Part shown: in pieces, positions 27,801 to 38,130 of the stretch | Position numbering within the stretch: the stretch's first letter is position 1 | Layout of the letters: the number at the start of each line of letters is the position of its first letter | From: Scatophagus argus | Taxonomy: Eukaryota; Chordata; Actinopteri; Scatophagidae | Assembly (NCBI RefSeq): GCF_020382885.2 | Contig: NC_058499.1 | Coordinates: forward strand, 7,115,872 to 7,179,871 | DNA: 64,000 nucleotides | Direction of reading: 5' to 3' | The notes under the pieces: generated by a model | What the model was told of the DNA's origin: nothing | What the model saw: only the letters and a program-made list of their open reading frames with translations | Database searches by the model: none | Made by a program: the position numbers and the translations under genes

Positions 27801-30230
27801 ATTAAGTCACTTCAGCTGTCTTCTGGAGCATCTCAGAGTCTCTTTAACATTTCAGTATGTCTTCAAGTCGTACAAATGATAAAGGACTGGGGTCTGCTCA
27901 CCTTGGAGGTGAAGGGGAAGCAGCAGTCATTGCTGTTCTTTGAATGTGTTCAGTCAAATGTGTGGTACGTGAGCAAGATTAACATACATTAACATACATT
28001 AAAATTTCATCTCAACATTTTGCCAGAGGTTTAAAACCAGATTTGGTTCATTTCTGAATAACGAATTCATGAAAAACCAATTAAAAGAAAAACAGTTCTT
28101 GTTCATCACATCAGTAGTATTTGTTTAAAATGCAAGATGGCAACAAATTGAGCTTATTAGAGGGTTAAATGAGGCTCAAAAGGGCACGTGATCTCGCAAT
28201 GCATTGTGTGCCGCGGTTGCCATTTTTCTGGGCAAAAGTTTTTTGTTTACATCACTTCGCATTAGATACGGTGCTGCGGGAGAGAGAGACACACCATGAA
28301 AAAATAGACCGTACAATAGAGACAGGCAATGGACTGTACCGAGACAAGCTGGACCCTGTTCCAACGGCTTGGTACATCGACAAAATTAGTAAAATCAGTG
28401 GAATCGATCCATATGAGCACGTGCAGCGATATTATCTGGGTTTGCACATTGTATTTTCATTTGTTACCTCATTTGCGGTGTTATTTATCTGTTTGCACAC
28501 AGTCTTTTGCTGTTGGCACCTCATTTGCACTGTTACTGAAACTTTTAACAGTGCCACTGCACAAGAATGTTTGTAATAAGCTGAAAAGACTTTAAAACAA
28601 GAAGTGTTCAGACATTATTGCTTGAGTAAATGGTACGATCTCACAGAGGAGTTCTTAAGGCTCAATTAAAGTACCGGTAGTTGGAATATAGTTTCATATA
28701 TTGCAACTGAACTACTACTGAACTTTATTATCACTGTCAGGCATAGTTTTTTTAAGTTTCTTTGTAAAGTGTAGGCCTGGTGTTTGTCACCATATGAGCA
28801 AGTAGCAGGTGAGGAGATTTTCCTGTGTCTGACATATCATTGACATGTTAAGTATAAATAGAAATACGCAGAGGAAGCTTAACAGCCATTCATTTTATTT
28901 TCAGAAAAACGCCATCAACACCAGTCTCAAAATGCCGTACACACCAACATGTGTCGGGCGATTGAAAGTGATGTATGGTCGTCTCACGGCTGCTATCCAG
29001 GCCATTCGGCGTGTCTTTGTTAGCTCACAGATCCGAGGTCCTTGGCTTTGCTTCCGCGTTGGAAATGAGAAAAATCTCACCCCATCGTTTTTTGGGTTTT
29101 TTTTACCGAAGTGATCATGTGAACGATTGTGGCAATTAACGACACGGCATGTTTTAACTCGTTAAAACGAAACAACACAATACAAGAGCAGCGTCACGCA
29201 TGCAGCCGGCGTAAACACACTTTTCATGTGTCCGCAATGCCCACAATGCATTGCGGGTTTCCCTCTTCGCTACGTCACACTTTCGAGCCCTATTCTGTTA
29301 AGGTAAGTTTTTCCACTTGTTAGACTTCACAGAGGGTATGCACCATTCCACAAACATACAGATAACATTAGATTTTTTTTTACTTTAAACCTGTTATGAC
29401 AATTTCTTCTTTTAACTAACCTGCGATTTGAGGTATGATGTAAATTTGTTTGTAGTTGTATTTTTTACAATCATGCCTAGCATAGCACTCTTACTATATA
29501 TATAAAATTTAATATCAGGTTTTTTTTTCTTCTAAATTTCTTGATAAATCAGATAACGTCAATCATAACTTTCCTATAGTTTAATTCCTATTTTGGCAAT
29601 TCCTCAGTTATTTTAATTCTCCTATAGGTGCGCTCTAATGAGTCGGTAGAGAGCGATGATATGCAGAGCGCGCTCGGCTTTCTATCGAATCCTAAACGCT
29701 TCAATGTTGCAGTCACTCGTCCCAAAGCTCTGCTCCTAGTTGTTGGAAACCCCCACGTTCTCATTAGGGTAAGTGATGGAACACTTTATTTGCTCCTAGA
29801 TTTTACAGAGTCTGTTTTTGCTGATACTAGTGTGTTATACATGAAGAATATTCAGCAATGATGGGATCCGTCTTTCCAGGATCCGTGCTTCAGGGCCCTG
29901 CTGCAGTACTGTTTCCTCAACGGGGCATATCTGGGCTGCGACCCCCCTTCTTCCCTTAGAGACACTCAGATGTATGTAAACTGATCAGCCAGTCTTGCGT
30001 TATTAGAGACATTTACACATATTAAGTTTGTTAAAACGTAATCTACTTGTCTTTAGGTTGGTGTAAGTAGAAGAAATATCCAAAACCAACATTTATTCAG
30101 CGTGTTTTATGTGAAAGAATAGCATGCATTAAGCTAACGATGACTATGAACATTACCAGCCCTGTTTTAATCTGTGTCTCACTTTTTTTTCCTCTCTCAC
30201 AGTGTTACGGAGGAGCAAAGTAGTGCATAA
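18851..30230 (+). CDS. mov10l1: MOV10-like 1, piRNA-pathway RNA helicase, complete
   Basis: Superfamily-1 (Upf1-like) RNA helicase of germ cells that binds PIWI proteins and feeds single-stranded precursors into piRNA production, silencing transposons. Exons: 18851-18926, 19073-19260, 19605-19764, 20050-20162, 20351-20538, 20679-20819, 21048-21344, 21566-21760, 22322-22436, 22693-22870, 22979-23049, 23155-23246, 23354-23409, 24015-24109, 24183-24255, 24343-24524, 24817-24963, 25252-25373, 25481-25580, 25901-26047, 26672-26845, 27068-27217, 27418-27525, 29628-29768, 29880-29971, 30203-30230. All phases join, giving 1142 residues (human about 1211). Motif I GPPGTGKT is at 724-731, DEAG at 840-843, GDPCQLGP at 868-875, VEEFQGQE at 1041-1048 and the VAVTRPK motif near 1083. 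The N-terminus [11 protein letters not shown] resembles the human start; in-frame ATGs at 18830 and 18773 could extend it. MOV10 is excluded by the N-terminal half. Exon 26 depends on a splice that skips a stop just after 29971. Confidence 0.95.
21841..22115 (-). mobile_element. 3' end of a Rex1-type LINE, reverse orientation
   Basis: Begins with (GATA/GATG) repeats followed by TACTTTATTGATCCC and GGCTGGGAAATTACAGTGC. The reverse complement, a GGGATCAATAAAGTA end with a short tandem tail, is the 3' terminus I remember for Rex1-type retroposons in fish. The inner boundary is uncertain. It lies in mov10l1 intron 8. Confidence 0.6.
24634..24785 (+). mobile_element. Deletion relic of a Tc1/mariner-like transposon
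   Basis: The left part (CACCAGTCAGCCACAGCATT, then ACAGGTGAAGTGAATAACAT) matches, from memory, the end of a common fish transposon. It is fused to a piece resembling the transposase coding region of the same family (GCAGTGTTCTGCGGAGAAAC, then ACCATGTGGATGTTC and CTAAACATTG). The middle and the 3' end are missing. It sits in mov10l1 intron 16 and its right edge lies some 30 bases before the splice acceptor at 24816. Confidence 0.7.
28171..29293 (+). mobile_element. Degraded DNA transposon with terminal inverted repeats, ISL2EU-like
   Basis: The left end has AGGCTCAAAAGGGCACGTGA followed by CGCAATGCATTGTG. The right end, reversed, has AGGGCTCGAAAGTGTGACGT followed by CGCAATGCATTGTG. Between them, an open stretch from about 28330 to 28440 encodes [20 protein letters not shown] then IDPYE, which resembles the N-terminal part of proteins carried by fish transposons that also encode a YqaJ-type nuclease (ISL2EU group). 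The frame breaks soon after. It occupies much of mov10l1 intron 23. The superfamily assignment rests on memory of that protein motif. Confidence 0.55.
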
Positions 30231-30252
30231 GAGGACGGAAGTGTAGTGGATA

Positions 30253-30292
30253 GTGTGTGTGTGTGTGTGTATATACAAATATATATATATAT
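30253..30292. repeat. GT and TA microsatellites in the mov10l1 3' UTR
   Basis: A (GT)n run is followed by a (TA)n run a few tens of bases after the mov10l1 stop codon. Confidence 0.85.
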
Positions 30293-30440
30293 TTCTCCTT
30301 CACATCTCCTTGGCTTGCCTCTCTTTTGACTGTTTGCAAAGTGAGTTGTAGCTGTCTTGAAAAGTGTCAACTTGATTGATTTGAAAAGTGAAAATGTCTT
30401 GTTTCTGTGAAAGCCAAATGCAGTTCCACTGTTGGGGAGA

Positions 30441-30446
30441 AATAAA
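30441..30446 (+). terminator. Poly(A) signal of mov10l1
   Basis: AATAAA about 210 bases after the TAA stop at 30228-30230, in a sequence context free of other coding signals. Confidence 0.6.
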
Positions 30447-30913
30447 GATGACACTCTTGTACACTGCACAATTATTTCTGTGTCCTGTGATTATTACGCT
30501 GATGTGCTTGACTGTGCATAAGATTTTTCAATTCAGCTGACATGGATTATGGGTATAAATTATTCCGAATTGCGTCATAGCAGCTCCGCTTTGTTCATCT
30601 GCAGATGCTGCAGAGTGATGCCACTAAAATAGCTGCATTGTTCTGATTTTAACAGCAATGCTAGAGTATCAACTCCTTGTTGAAATAAACGCAAAATTAG
30701 AAGACAGCTTTTTAACTTTTATTATGCTGAGTGAATTACCCTGGCTTAGCATACTGAGAGGATCTACAGATGTCTGTCGTTTTCGGGGGCAAGTTGTCTG
30801 CTCACCTCGGCGTGGCAGCGTCTGCCCACAAGGCCCGGAGACTGTGTGTGACAATTGAGTGCTACTGACAGTCTGCGCAGGGACTGTCAGTCCTACTGGA
30901 GCCCAGCAGGATG

Positions 30914-30945
30914 GAGGGAGGGGAGGGGAGGGGAGGGGGGGGGGG
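30914..30945 (+). repeat. G-rich tract with four or more G runs
   Basis: Four GGG or GGGG runs separated by single A bases, then a run of about eleven G. The pattern fits a potential G-quadruplex on the plus strand. Confidence 0.7.
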
Positions 30946-31264
30946 CTGGAAAAAAGAGACAAATGGAGTTTCAGTCTCTTAAGTTAATGAGTCTCATATG
31001 TGCAGGGAGGAGACAGCTTTTATCTGAGTTCAGTGTGTTGCAAGAGAAGCCAGCTCAGACACCCAGTCCCCCCCCCCTTCCTTCCCAAACACACCTCTGT
31101 CTTTGATGTATGTCTCAGGTGTTTGTTTTGCTGACTTACTCTGCCAATGTAGACTGTACTGTGGAGGGAATTATGCTTCAAATGCAGTTTGAAAATGATT
31201 TTGGCTCATGATTTCAACATCTATAAATTGACATCTCTCATAGCTGGATTTTGGAGCAGGACGT

Positions 31265-31875
31265 CTTGCATGTGCACTGGCAAAGAAAGTTTCAGAATCC
31301 AGTGACGACATCAACTTTGCACCTGCAGAAAGACAAACCATGTTTTTACTTGGTTTAGTTTTATGTGCTTTTACAAAAAAAAAAACAACAAATGCCACCT
31401 TCTTCTGTTGGACAGACGGATGCCCAACCACTGAATGCTCCTACTCATGCAAACAAGACTCTCTCAAATTCACATTTTAAAATGATGTTATGTGATAGAA
31501 GTAACTTGATTGGGAAGTGTAAAAACTCAGAAGGTTATTTTGTAGGGCGAGAAAATGGCTGACAACATTGTTATTTTGACATGATGGCTTGGCCAGATAT
31601 TTAGCCCTCAATAAATCTTTTGCTTATGTGCACTAACAAAGAAGCTAATGCTTGCATCCAATGAATTTGTTGACTTCAAGCCTGCAGAAAGAAGCATGAC
31701 AGTAGTTCTGCTTTCTGTCTTTAAATAGGATAATTATTGACTCGGAATGGTTGTCTATTTTGTTTGTTTTAATGATTTTCACGTCTTTTAAAATCCAAGC
31801 ACTGTCTTTGCTAGATTGTCTACTGGAGGTGTGTTTGACAGACAGGTGCCCAACCATTCAGCTCATACTCTATCA
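31265..31875. repeat. Two diverged direct copies of a unique segment
   Basis: Both copies share, in order, a GTGCACT..CAAAGAA block, CCTGCAGAAAGA, and near the end TTGGACAGACGGATGCCCAAC (first copy) against TTTGACAGACAGGTGCCCAA (second copy), followed by CCA and CTCATAC/CTCATGC-like sequence. Copy 1 is about 31265-31450 and copy 2 about 31627-31875; copy 2 has extra bases in the middle. Confidence 0.45.
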
Positions 31876-33257
31876 CCTTCTCATTAACTGAGGCAGGGAC
31901 AGACAACACATTACCAAGACAGACACAGTGTCTACAGGGCAGCCATTAGGCCCAACAACAGACCCCTGCTGGGCTCCTGGCAGGGGGAGCTTGTTAAATG
32001 TGTGGACCTATTGTTCTCTCAAATTGGTCTGTGACTAATTGCCCAGTTAGTCCCCTCTTACGGGCTGTACTCGTCTACCCCAACTGGAACCAGCCTCCAC
32101 TCATCAGACCGGGCTGTAAAAGCTGGCTAAACTGGGGCCGATGCAGAGCTCTGGCTGGCTGCAAGAGCATCGTCCTTGCTGCAGACAACGCTTCAATGCA
32201 GGCACAGAAATGGGAGCGGGGCCAATCAGAATTGGGTATACTTTGGCATACCTGAAGCCACAATGGCCATGATAGGCTGGGTGGGATAGAGACCTCTGAT
32301 TCATGAGGGACTCCAGAAGGCCCACAGGCATCAGTCCCAGATACACATCTAAATCTGGAGACAGACGACTTCCAAACAAATGCGATGATGCTGTAATGTA
32401 GTTCTGTTGTTAAATTAAGAGGCTTAAATACATCAGACAGAGAGAAAGAGACAAATAAGCACTGATGTCTGTGCCCCTGGTCTGCATCTCAGGACGAGAT
32501 CTCTGGTGTCTTGAGTGGGATGTTGGCAGGTTATGACTGTGTGCGTCTGTCTGACAGCAGATATCAGAAGATATCAATCATAAATCATATAATCATGTAT
32601 ATATTGCTTTGTAAATGGCTCTTCAGATGAAACCCTCTAATTGGGAGGGGACACAAACGTCAATACGGAGACTGTCTATGTGAACAAACCTTTGATTTCT
32701 TTCTAAAGAAGCTTTCAGAGAAGCAGTTTGTCACCCTCAGCAAAGCCACTTTATGGGATTTAGTTGTTTTCACAGGCAGTGCAAAAGATGTGGCGTTTTG
32801 TTTTCACTTACCGCGCTCAAAGTGGATATAATACAGAGAGTGGTCAAAATCAATACATCATTCACTATTGAGGTAACTCAAAAATCAGCATTGGAAAGAC
32901 CACCAAGATTGCATGCCCAGTAACAATATTTCTCACATGTTTTCTGCTTTGGACATCAAGTTAGTTTTCCATTAGGTGTTCAGATTCTTTTTCTACCTCA
33001 TGAACTTATAAAAGCAAATGAAACAGATTCAGCCTTCTGCGACTGGGCTTCACACAGTGAAAGCGAGGTAGTGATTGCCCATTGTCGTCGTCCCCCTCCA
33101 CCCCCCTCTCTCACACACACCCTCCATCTGCTTACTGCCCCCTCTCTGTCTGCAGGCATCACAAAACAAGCCGTTGTCTCCAAACACATCGTCTCTGCGT
33201 CTTTGATAGGTTGTTGATAACAGACTTACAGACTCATGGGGCTGGCTGACCTTGCTG

Positions 33258-33266
33258 TATATAAAG
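33258..33266 (+). promoter_or_regulatory. TATA box of szl
   Basis: TATATAAAG lies 126 bases upstream of the szl ATG, leaving room for a 5' UTR of about 90 bases. It is embedded in non-coding sequence. Confidence 0.55.
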
Positions 33267-33383
33267 CAAGCAGCAGTAGCTCTAGAACAATTCAAGGACA
33301 GCTGAGACTTGTGACAACAAGCAACTGCAGCGAAACTTCAACTGTTCGACTTTGTGGACTCTGGATTTTGCAAACCTTTCAGC

Positions 33384-34631
33384 ATGGCTGCATTCATCAC
33401 TGTGGCTCTCCTGGCTATGGCATGCCCTTTGATGGCATTTGACATGGGCCAGTCCACTCGTTGCGTCGCTATCCCCAACCAGATGAAGGTCTGTAAAGAT
33501 GTTGGATACTCTGAGATGCGGCTACCCAATTTTTTGGGTCACAGCAGCCTGGAAGGTGAGGTGGTGCCACGTTCAGAGGACTGGAGGCCCCTGTTGCAGA
33601 CAGGCTGCCACCCTCAAGCCCAGGCCTTCCTCTGCTCCCTCATTGCCCCCGTCTGTCTTGACACGTAAGGAGATTTCTTGTTCTTTTTTACTACCTTTAT
33701 TAATCTTAAGTTTCTGTTTAGAGAAACATTTAGTTTTTGTTTTGAACAGTTCATTGTGTAACATTTTGTGTTTTCTTTTCTACAGTTTTATCCAGCCTTG
33801 CCGTAGTCTGTGTGTGGCAGTGAGGGACAGCTGTGCCCCGGTGCTCGCCTGCCAGGGTCACCCATGGCCTGAGGCACTTGACTGTGACCGCTTTCCTGCT
33901 GAGGAAGACATGTGTCTTTCTCCCCATGCAAAATTTAACCACTTTGCCAAAGGTATGCATGGACCACAAACTAATTATTTGAGCTCTGTTTTACTTCATC
34001 TTTGGCAGAATGCACTACCAAGTGCTTTCTCTTTTAGATTTTCTAGAATTACTGTGTGTGCCATACAGTTTCATTAAATTATGTTTTAATTGTTATCACA
34101 GACTTGCCCAAACCTGCCTGCCAAAACTGTCCCTCTGTGGAAGAGAGTCCTGCATTGAAAACAGTCCTGGATGCTTTTTGCCACCATGACTTTGGTAAGT
34201 TCCAGAATTTTTTCAGAAGACCGTGGGTTGTTGTATCCTGTTGAGGCTGTTCCTGTTTTGTCACAATTGTGTTTAATTTTCCAAACCAGATGATAATTTT
34301 ATTTTTCCTCTTCTACACAGCTGTGGCTGCCAAACTCCATCGTCGTCGCCTACCCATGGGAGAGCCAGAATTTGAGGTCGATGGCCGTGTTGAGTTTGTT
34401 CGCCAGGGACCTCTGCTGCCTTATGACACCCAGCACCTCCTCCAGCAGTGGCTGCTCATCAACATTCGATGTGCCAATGCCCTTGTGCGCCCTGGGCGGT
34501 CACAGCTTTACGTGCTGACTGGATCTGTGCAGCCTGATGGCACCCTTGCCCTCACCCGTCTCTTCCCTTGGCACAAAAAAGATGCGAACATTGCTGTGGC
34601 CACTCGTAAGTGGAAGCACCACAGATGTTGA
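33384..34631 (+). CDS. szl: Sizzled, secreted Frizzled-related protein, complete
   Basis: Secreted BMP-feedback regulator. In frog and zebrafish embryos Sizzled inhibits tolloid/BMP1 metalloproteases and so protects Chordin from cleavage. Exons are 33384-33664, 33786-33952, 34102-34194 and 34321-34631, with consistent phases, giving 283 residues. A signal peptide covers about residues 1-18 (cleavage after PLMA). A Frizzled cysteine-rich domain follows with all ten cysteines (from TRCVAIP to DMCLSP). Then a netrin-like domain has cysteines in QNCPS, AFCHH, IRCAN and the final HHRC. Conserved blocks such as DVGYSEMRLPN, RPLLQTGCHP-like and APVCLDTFIQPC support szl rather than other sFRPs. The start ATG at 33384 has a good context (agcATGg) and a TATA box at a suitable distance. 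sFRP1/2/5 and crescent are less similar in the C-terminal half. Confidence 0.93.
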
Positions 34632-34908
34632 ATCGACGGATACTCGACGGATGCAAAAAGAGGAGCTCTGAATCTGTGTTTGAAGTGTGGAATCACATAA
34701 CAAATTGATTCCACACCTAAAACGCACACAATTTAAAACAAAAATCAAGGAAGCATTGGGTGTTTGTAAGAATTTGTGAAGTAAGCTAAATGGAAACCGT
34801 TACAGAAAAAGAGCTGGGCTCCCCTTTGCCTCCCTCTGCAGCTCACCATCTCATCCCTGCTCTGACAGCACACAACTAAGAGAATGCACTCAAATTGTAA
34901 ATAAGATT

Positions 34909-35009
34909 AATAAATGTAAATTGATTGTAGATTATATTTTCTATAAGGATAGTGGTGTATTTATAACATCTTTTTATGTGCATGTTATGTGGAAAAAGAT
35001 CACAATAAA
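34909..35009 (+). terminator. Poly(A) signals of szl
   Basis: AATAAA occurs at 34909-34914 and again at 35004-35009, 280-380 bases after the szl stop. Either or both may be used. Confidence 0.5.
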
Positions 35010-35790
35010 ATATTCTGTGAAAATGTACTTTCTGAGTATTTGTAATATTTATCTGAGCTTTTCCAACTCCTTTACAGTCCTGTGGCTAACACATAAATTC
35101 TTTATACGGCAAAGGTTGTCAGTAAGACCTCTGAATCTGTTGCCCTGTTTCACCACAAGGTGGCACTCTAATGGTTAACTAACTGAGGCTCTTGTCGTTG
35201 ATAGTATTTGAAAGGGGTTTCAAATAATGTAAAATTGAAAATAAAACATGCATGCATTCGTTTCATGTGTGCTCAGTTTTATCCTGAAAACCTGACTTCA
35301 TAGTCTTGAGCGTTGCATTTACATATGGTTCATTCCATTATGTGGCTCTGCATAAGAAGTGAAACTGTTAAGAATGGCTCATGAGTGTAGTCGTTGTGAA
35401 CGGCCTGTGGAATTGACCACACAATATAGCATTAAGATGAACCACTCACTTAAAATCTGAATTGCCTTGTTTCACTACCACACTGAATAGTTCTAGCTGA
35501 GGTTGTTGGGCTCATTCTATATGTTTTTGTGATTCTCTTTGATTTGATGCTGTCTCGTAGTTTAAAATGAATGCTAAAACACTGGGTGCTTTCAAGTGAT
35601 TTAGGCCCATTATAGCAACTGAAAGCTGAGGACAACTAAATCCAAGTTTTTATTTAACCCATACTTGAATGTTCATTACTTTAAAGTGATAAATTGAGCT
35701 GTACCTTTTCCGCCTGGGTTAGCTTTGTCTGCTCTCGGCTGAGCGGATAACTAAGCGAAGCATACTGTATGACGTGCAGAAAAATTAGTT
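35010..35790. other. Intergenic between szl and prl2
   Basis: About 0.8 kb with no recognised feature. It should hold the upstream regulatory region of prl2. Confidence 0.5.
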
Positions 35791-35798
35791 TTATCTTG

Positions 35799-35804
35799 TA
35801 TAAA
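35799..35804 (+). promoter_or_regulatory. Possible TATA box of prl2
   Basis: TATAAA lies 118 bases upstream of the prl2 ATG, with TGACGTGC (a partial CRE-like site) about 30 bases further upstream. Prolactin genes usually have a TATA box at such a distance. Confidence 0.4.
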
Positions 35805-35916
35805 CAAATTTGTTTCATCAGCAACGTCGTCACTGTATGAGTTAGCTTCTGCAAGAGTAGTTCTGGTGGGAAGGGAGCTCTGCAAATCATTTTGTGCTCA
35901 CTGCAAGAAAAGAACC

Positions 35917-37207
35917 ATGGCAAAGGGTAAGATGGAAAGCTGTCACATAAAATACAGAGGTTTTATTTATATACTGTATATTGCTATGATGTTGAGTAAC
36001 TAAATGTTTTCTTCCCCTCAGTTTGGTTTGCTGTTCTAACACTTTTGTACCTGGAGCTTTCCATGAGGGTTGGCACTGCACCCATCTGTGCCTATGGACA
36101 GACTGGATGCCACGTTCCCCTCCTGGCTGATCTCTTTGACAGGGTCGTACAGCAGTCTTCAAGGATGCATGGCATCTCCAGTGATCTGCACTCTGAATTT
36201 GTGAGTTCTTTTTGTCTTCAGTTCTGACATTGATCATCCATCACCATCCATCACACTGCGACCTCCATTCATCCATCATCAGTCACCCTTTGAGTTAGCT
36301 ATTTTTCAAGTCCTGATATCATTATCTGTGATATGTGTGTCCGACTTCGCAGGAGCAATTTTTCTTTCCCAGCAAGAACCTAATAGGCAAACGGAAATGC
36401 CACACACATGGCATACGAACACCAGATGATAAGGAGAATGCACAGCGACTGGGGGTGAGCATTCCTGCTGTAAATTTTACGTATAGTCGTAGCCATTCAT
36501 GTACTTAAATGATGTCACTGCATTTAGGCGGAGATAATTTAAAGACAGTTTTTGCTATTAAGTTACTTCTAAGTTATTTAACCAGTTCTTTCATATGCAG
36601 AGGGAACAACTGACAGAGGTGATCCTGAGGCTGCTGGGAGCCTGGGGTGACCCCCTGTCACAGCTCTACCAGAGCATGTCTCAGGATCAGAATCAAGACT
36701 TCAACCATTACACCTCCAGCAAGGCACTAGAAATCAGTGATATGGTACGTGAGCTGAGGGATGGAGTGGCAAAAATAGCTGAGAAGGTAAGGATCCATAT
36801 ATTGTTGCTATAATTTTAGATGTTGTGTGGTCATATGTAACAGTGATTATATTTCTTGCAGTGTTTGAATGTGATTATTTGCAGTGTTTAATAGTCCAAT
36901 TGGAATGTAACACTATATTCAGTTTTTACAGTGTTTTCTGAGATGAATACATGAAGAACTGAATATGTGCTGTTAATTTTCCTTCTGTCATTCTCAGATG
37001 AAGCTGTCGGGAGTGCTTGGTAACACTGTGGGCTACATCTCTCCTGAGAGTTTGGTCCCCTCTTCTGCCTTTTCCTTCTATAAACAAGGAGAACTCAATT
37101 CAGTGGACCATCATGACCTGCTCTACTGCTTCCGCAGAGACTCGAACAAAGTCAAAAATTATCTCCGCATCCTGAAATGCACCACCCTCCCTGGACTGGA
37201 CTGTTAA
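35917..37207 (+). CDS. prl2: Prolactin-2 (prolactin-like), complete
   Basis: Secreted four-helix cytokine hormone of the growth hormone/prolactin family, acting through prolactin-type receptors. Exons are 35917-35926, 36022-36200, 36353-36454, 36601-36786 and 36998-37207: five exons with a ten-base first coding exon, the family's standard plan. The product has 228 residues (tetrapod prolactin about 227). The signal peptide spans about residues 1-22 and the mature chain starts near APICAYG. Six cysteines (26, 33, 79, 203, 220, 228) permit the N-terminal 26-33 loop in addition to 79-203 and 220-228. The N-terminal loop is present in tetrapod prolactin and fish PRL2 but absent from fish PRL1, growth hormone and most somatolactin chains. 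Family signatures: LLADLFDRVVQQSS, DKENAQRLG, and LLYCFRRDSNKVKNYLRILKC-type C-terminus with RRDS and KVKNYL. It is followed by AATAAA at 37428. Confidence 0.92.
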
Positions 37208-37427
37208 TAGTGATGGTAAAGCAGTCTAGTGTTTTATCCTTAAATTGAATTAGCAGTTTCTGTTTCCCATTTGCTTTTAAATTCACATCTTGTTCTTTTT
37301 GTCTGTGCTTACATCTTTTGTAATGCACATCTGTTGTAGAGGACTGTGTGTGCCTCTTACAACATTATTATTATCATAGGTAATTAAATAATTTTGCTTG
37401 TGAGCATTGAGCATGAAAAGGTTAAAA

Positions 37428-37433
37428 AATAAA
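37428..37433 (+). terminator. Poly(A) signal of prl2
   Basis: AATAAA about 220 bases after the TAA stop of prl2, at the start of an AT-rich stretch with further AATAAA copies. Confidence 0.5.
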
Positions 37434-37637
37434 TTAATTAATAAATAAAATTTAGATAAACCTTACCATTATCGTTTTTGGTCATCTTCCTGTCAATTGG
37501 GAGCACAAGCTCTCTATAAGTATAGAAATAGTAGATGGTGTATTAGAGTGTTCATTAATATGTAAATGGGTTTTTTTCTCCATAGAGCCCAACATAATAA
37601 CACTGAGTCATGTGGAAATCAGGATTCATTCATACAC

Positions 37638-37643
37638 TTTATT
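37638..37643 (-). terminator. Possible poly(A) signal of dbx2
   Basis: TTTATT on the plus strand reads AATAAA on the minus strand, about 490 bases beyond the dbx2 stop. prl2 and dbx2 converge here. Confidence 0.35.
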
Positions 37644-38130
37644 TACAGTTGATCTTAACATTCAAGATCATGAAAAAAATATTTACAAAATATAAAATGT
37701 AAAATTTGACATCAAAATGTCTTGGATTGTGAGTATTTGTGTAAAGCTGATCAAAACATGTTAAAAAAAAAAAAAGAAAAGAAAAGAGATGCATTTAATG
37801 AAGTGACTCATTTGTGCCTGATTGCAATTACAATAGAAGAATGGGAATCTTTCCTGGAAAGTCTTGTCCGTATACCAATAAATTGCTTAGTGAAGCCAGT
37901 GACGTGCAAGTAAGATCACTGACCGAGCAATTGAACCTAATTACGTTCATGATGCAACAAAACAGTTAGCCTACATTCATTGAAAAGTTAATGACAGTAT
38001 TAGTCTTCACTGAGTGTGTTCCACCCACATATTTTTAACCCCCCCCCTCCCAGTGATGTAGCCTTTTCACAGGTCTTTTTTTGTGAATTTGAGAAAGTCA
38101 TTAGTAAAAATTTTAAGACTTTTAAAACTT

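Larger units (their letters stand above)
30470..33240. other. Intergenic between mov10l1 and szl
   Basis: No exon or RNA gene recognised. It contains a G-rich tract (30914-30945) and two diverged copies of a roughly 200-base segment (about 31265-31450 and 31627-31875). The remainder is unassigned. Confidence 0.5.

Noticed and set aside
28169..28576. A 135-codon frame in mov10l1 intron 23 as an independent gene
   Set aside because: It lies between transposon inverted ends, starts within the left terminal repeat and soon loses any resemblance to a known protein. It is best read as a transposon relic.
32104..32379. A 91-codon frame between mov10l1 and szl
   Set aside because: No family resemblance, no promoter or splice context; consistent with chance.
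33499..34077. A 192-codon open frame over szl exons 1-2
   Set aside because: It runs through the first szl intron and only part of it agrees with the Frizzled domain frame. The spliced model, with ten conserved cysteines and matching phases, explains the sequence better.
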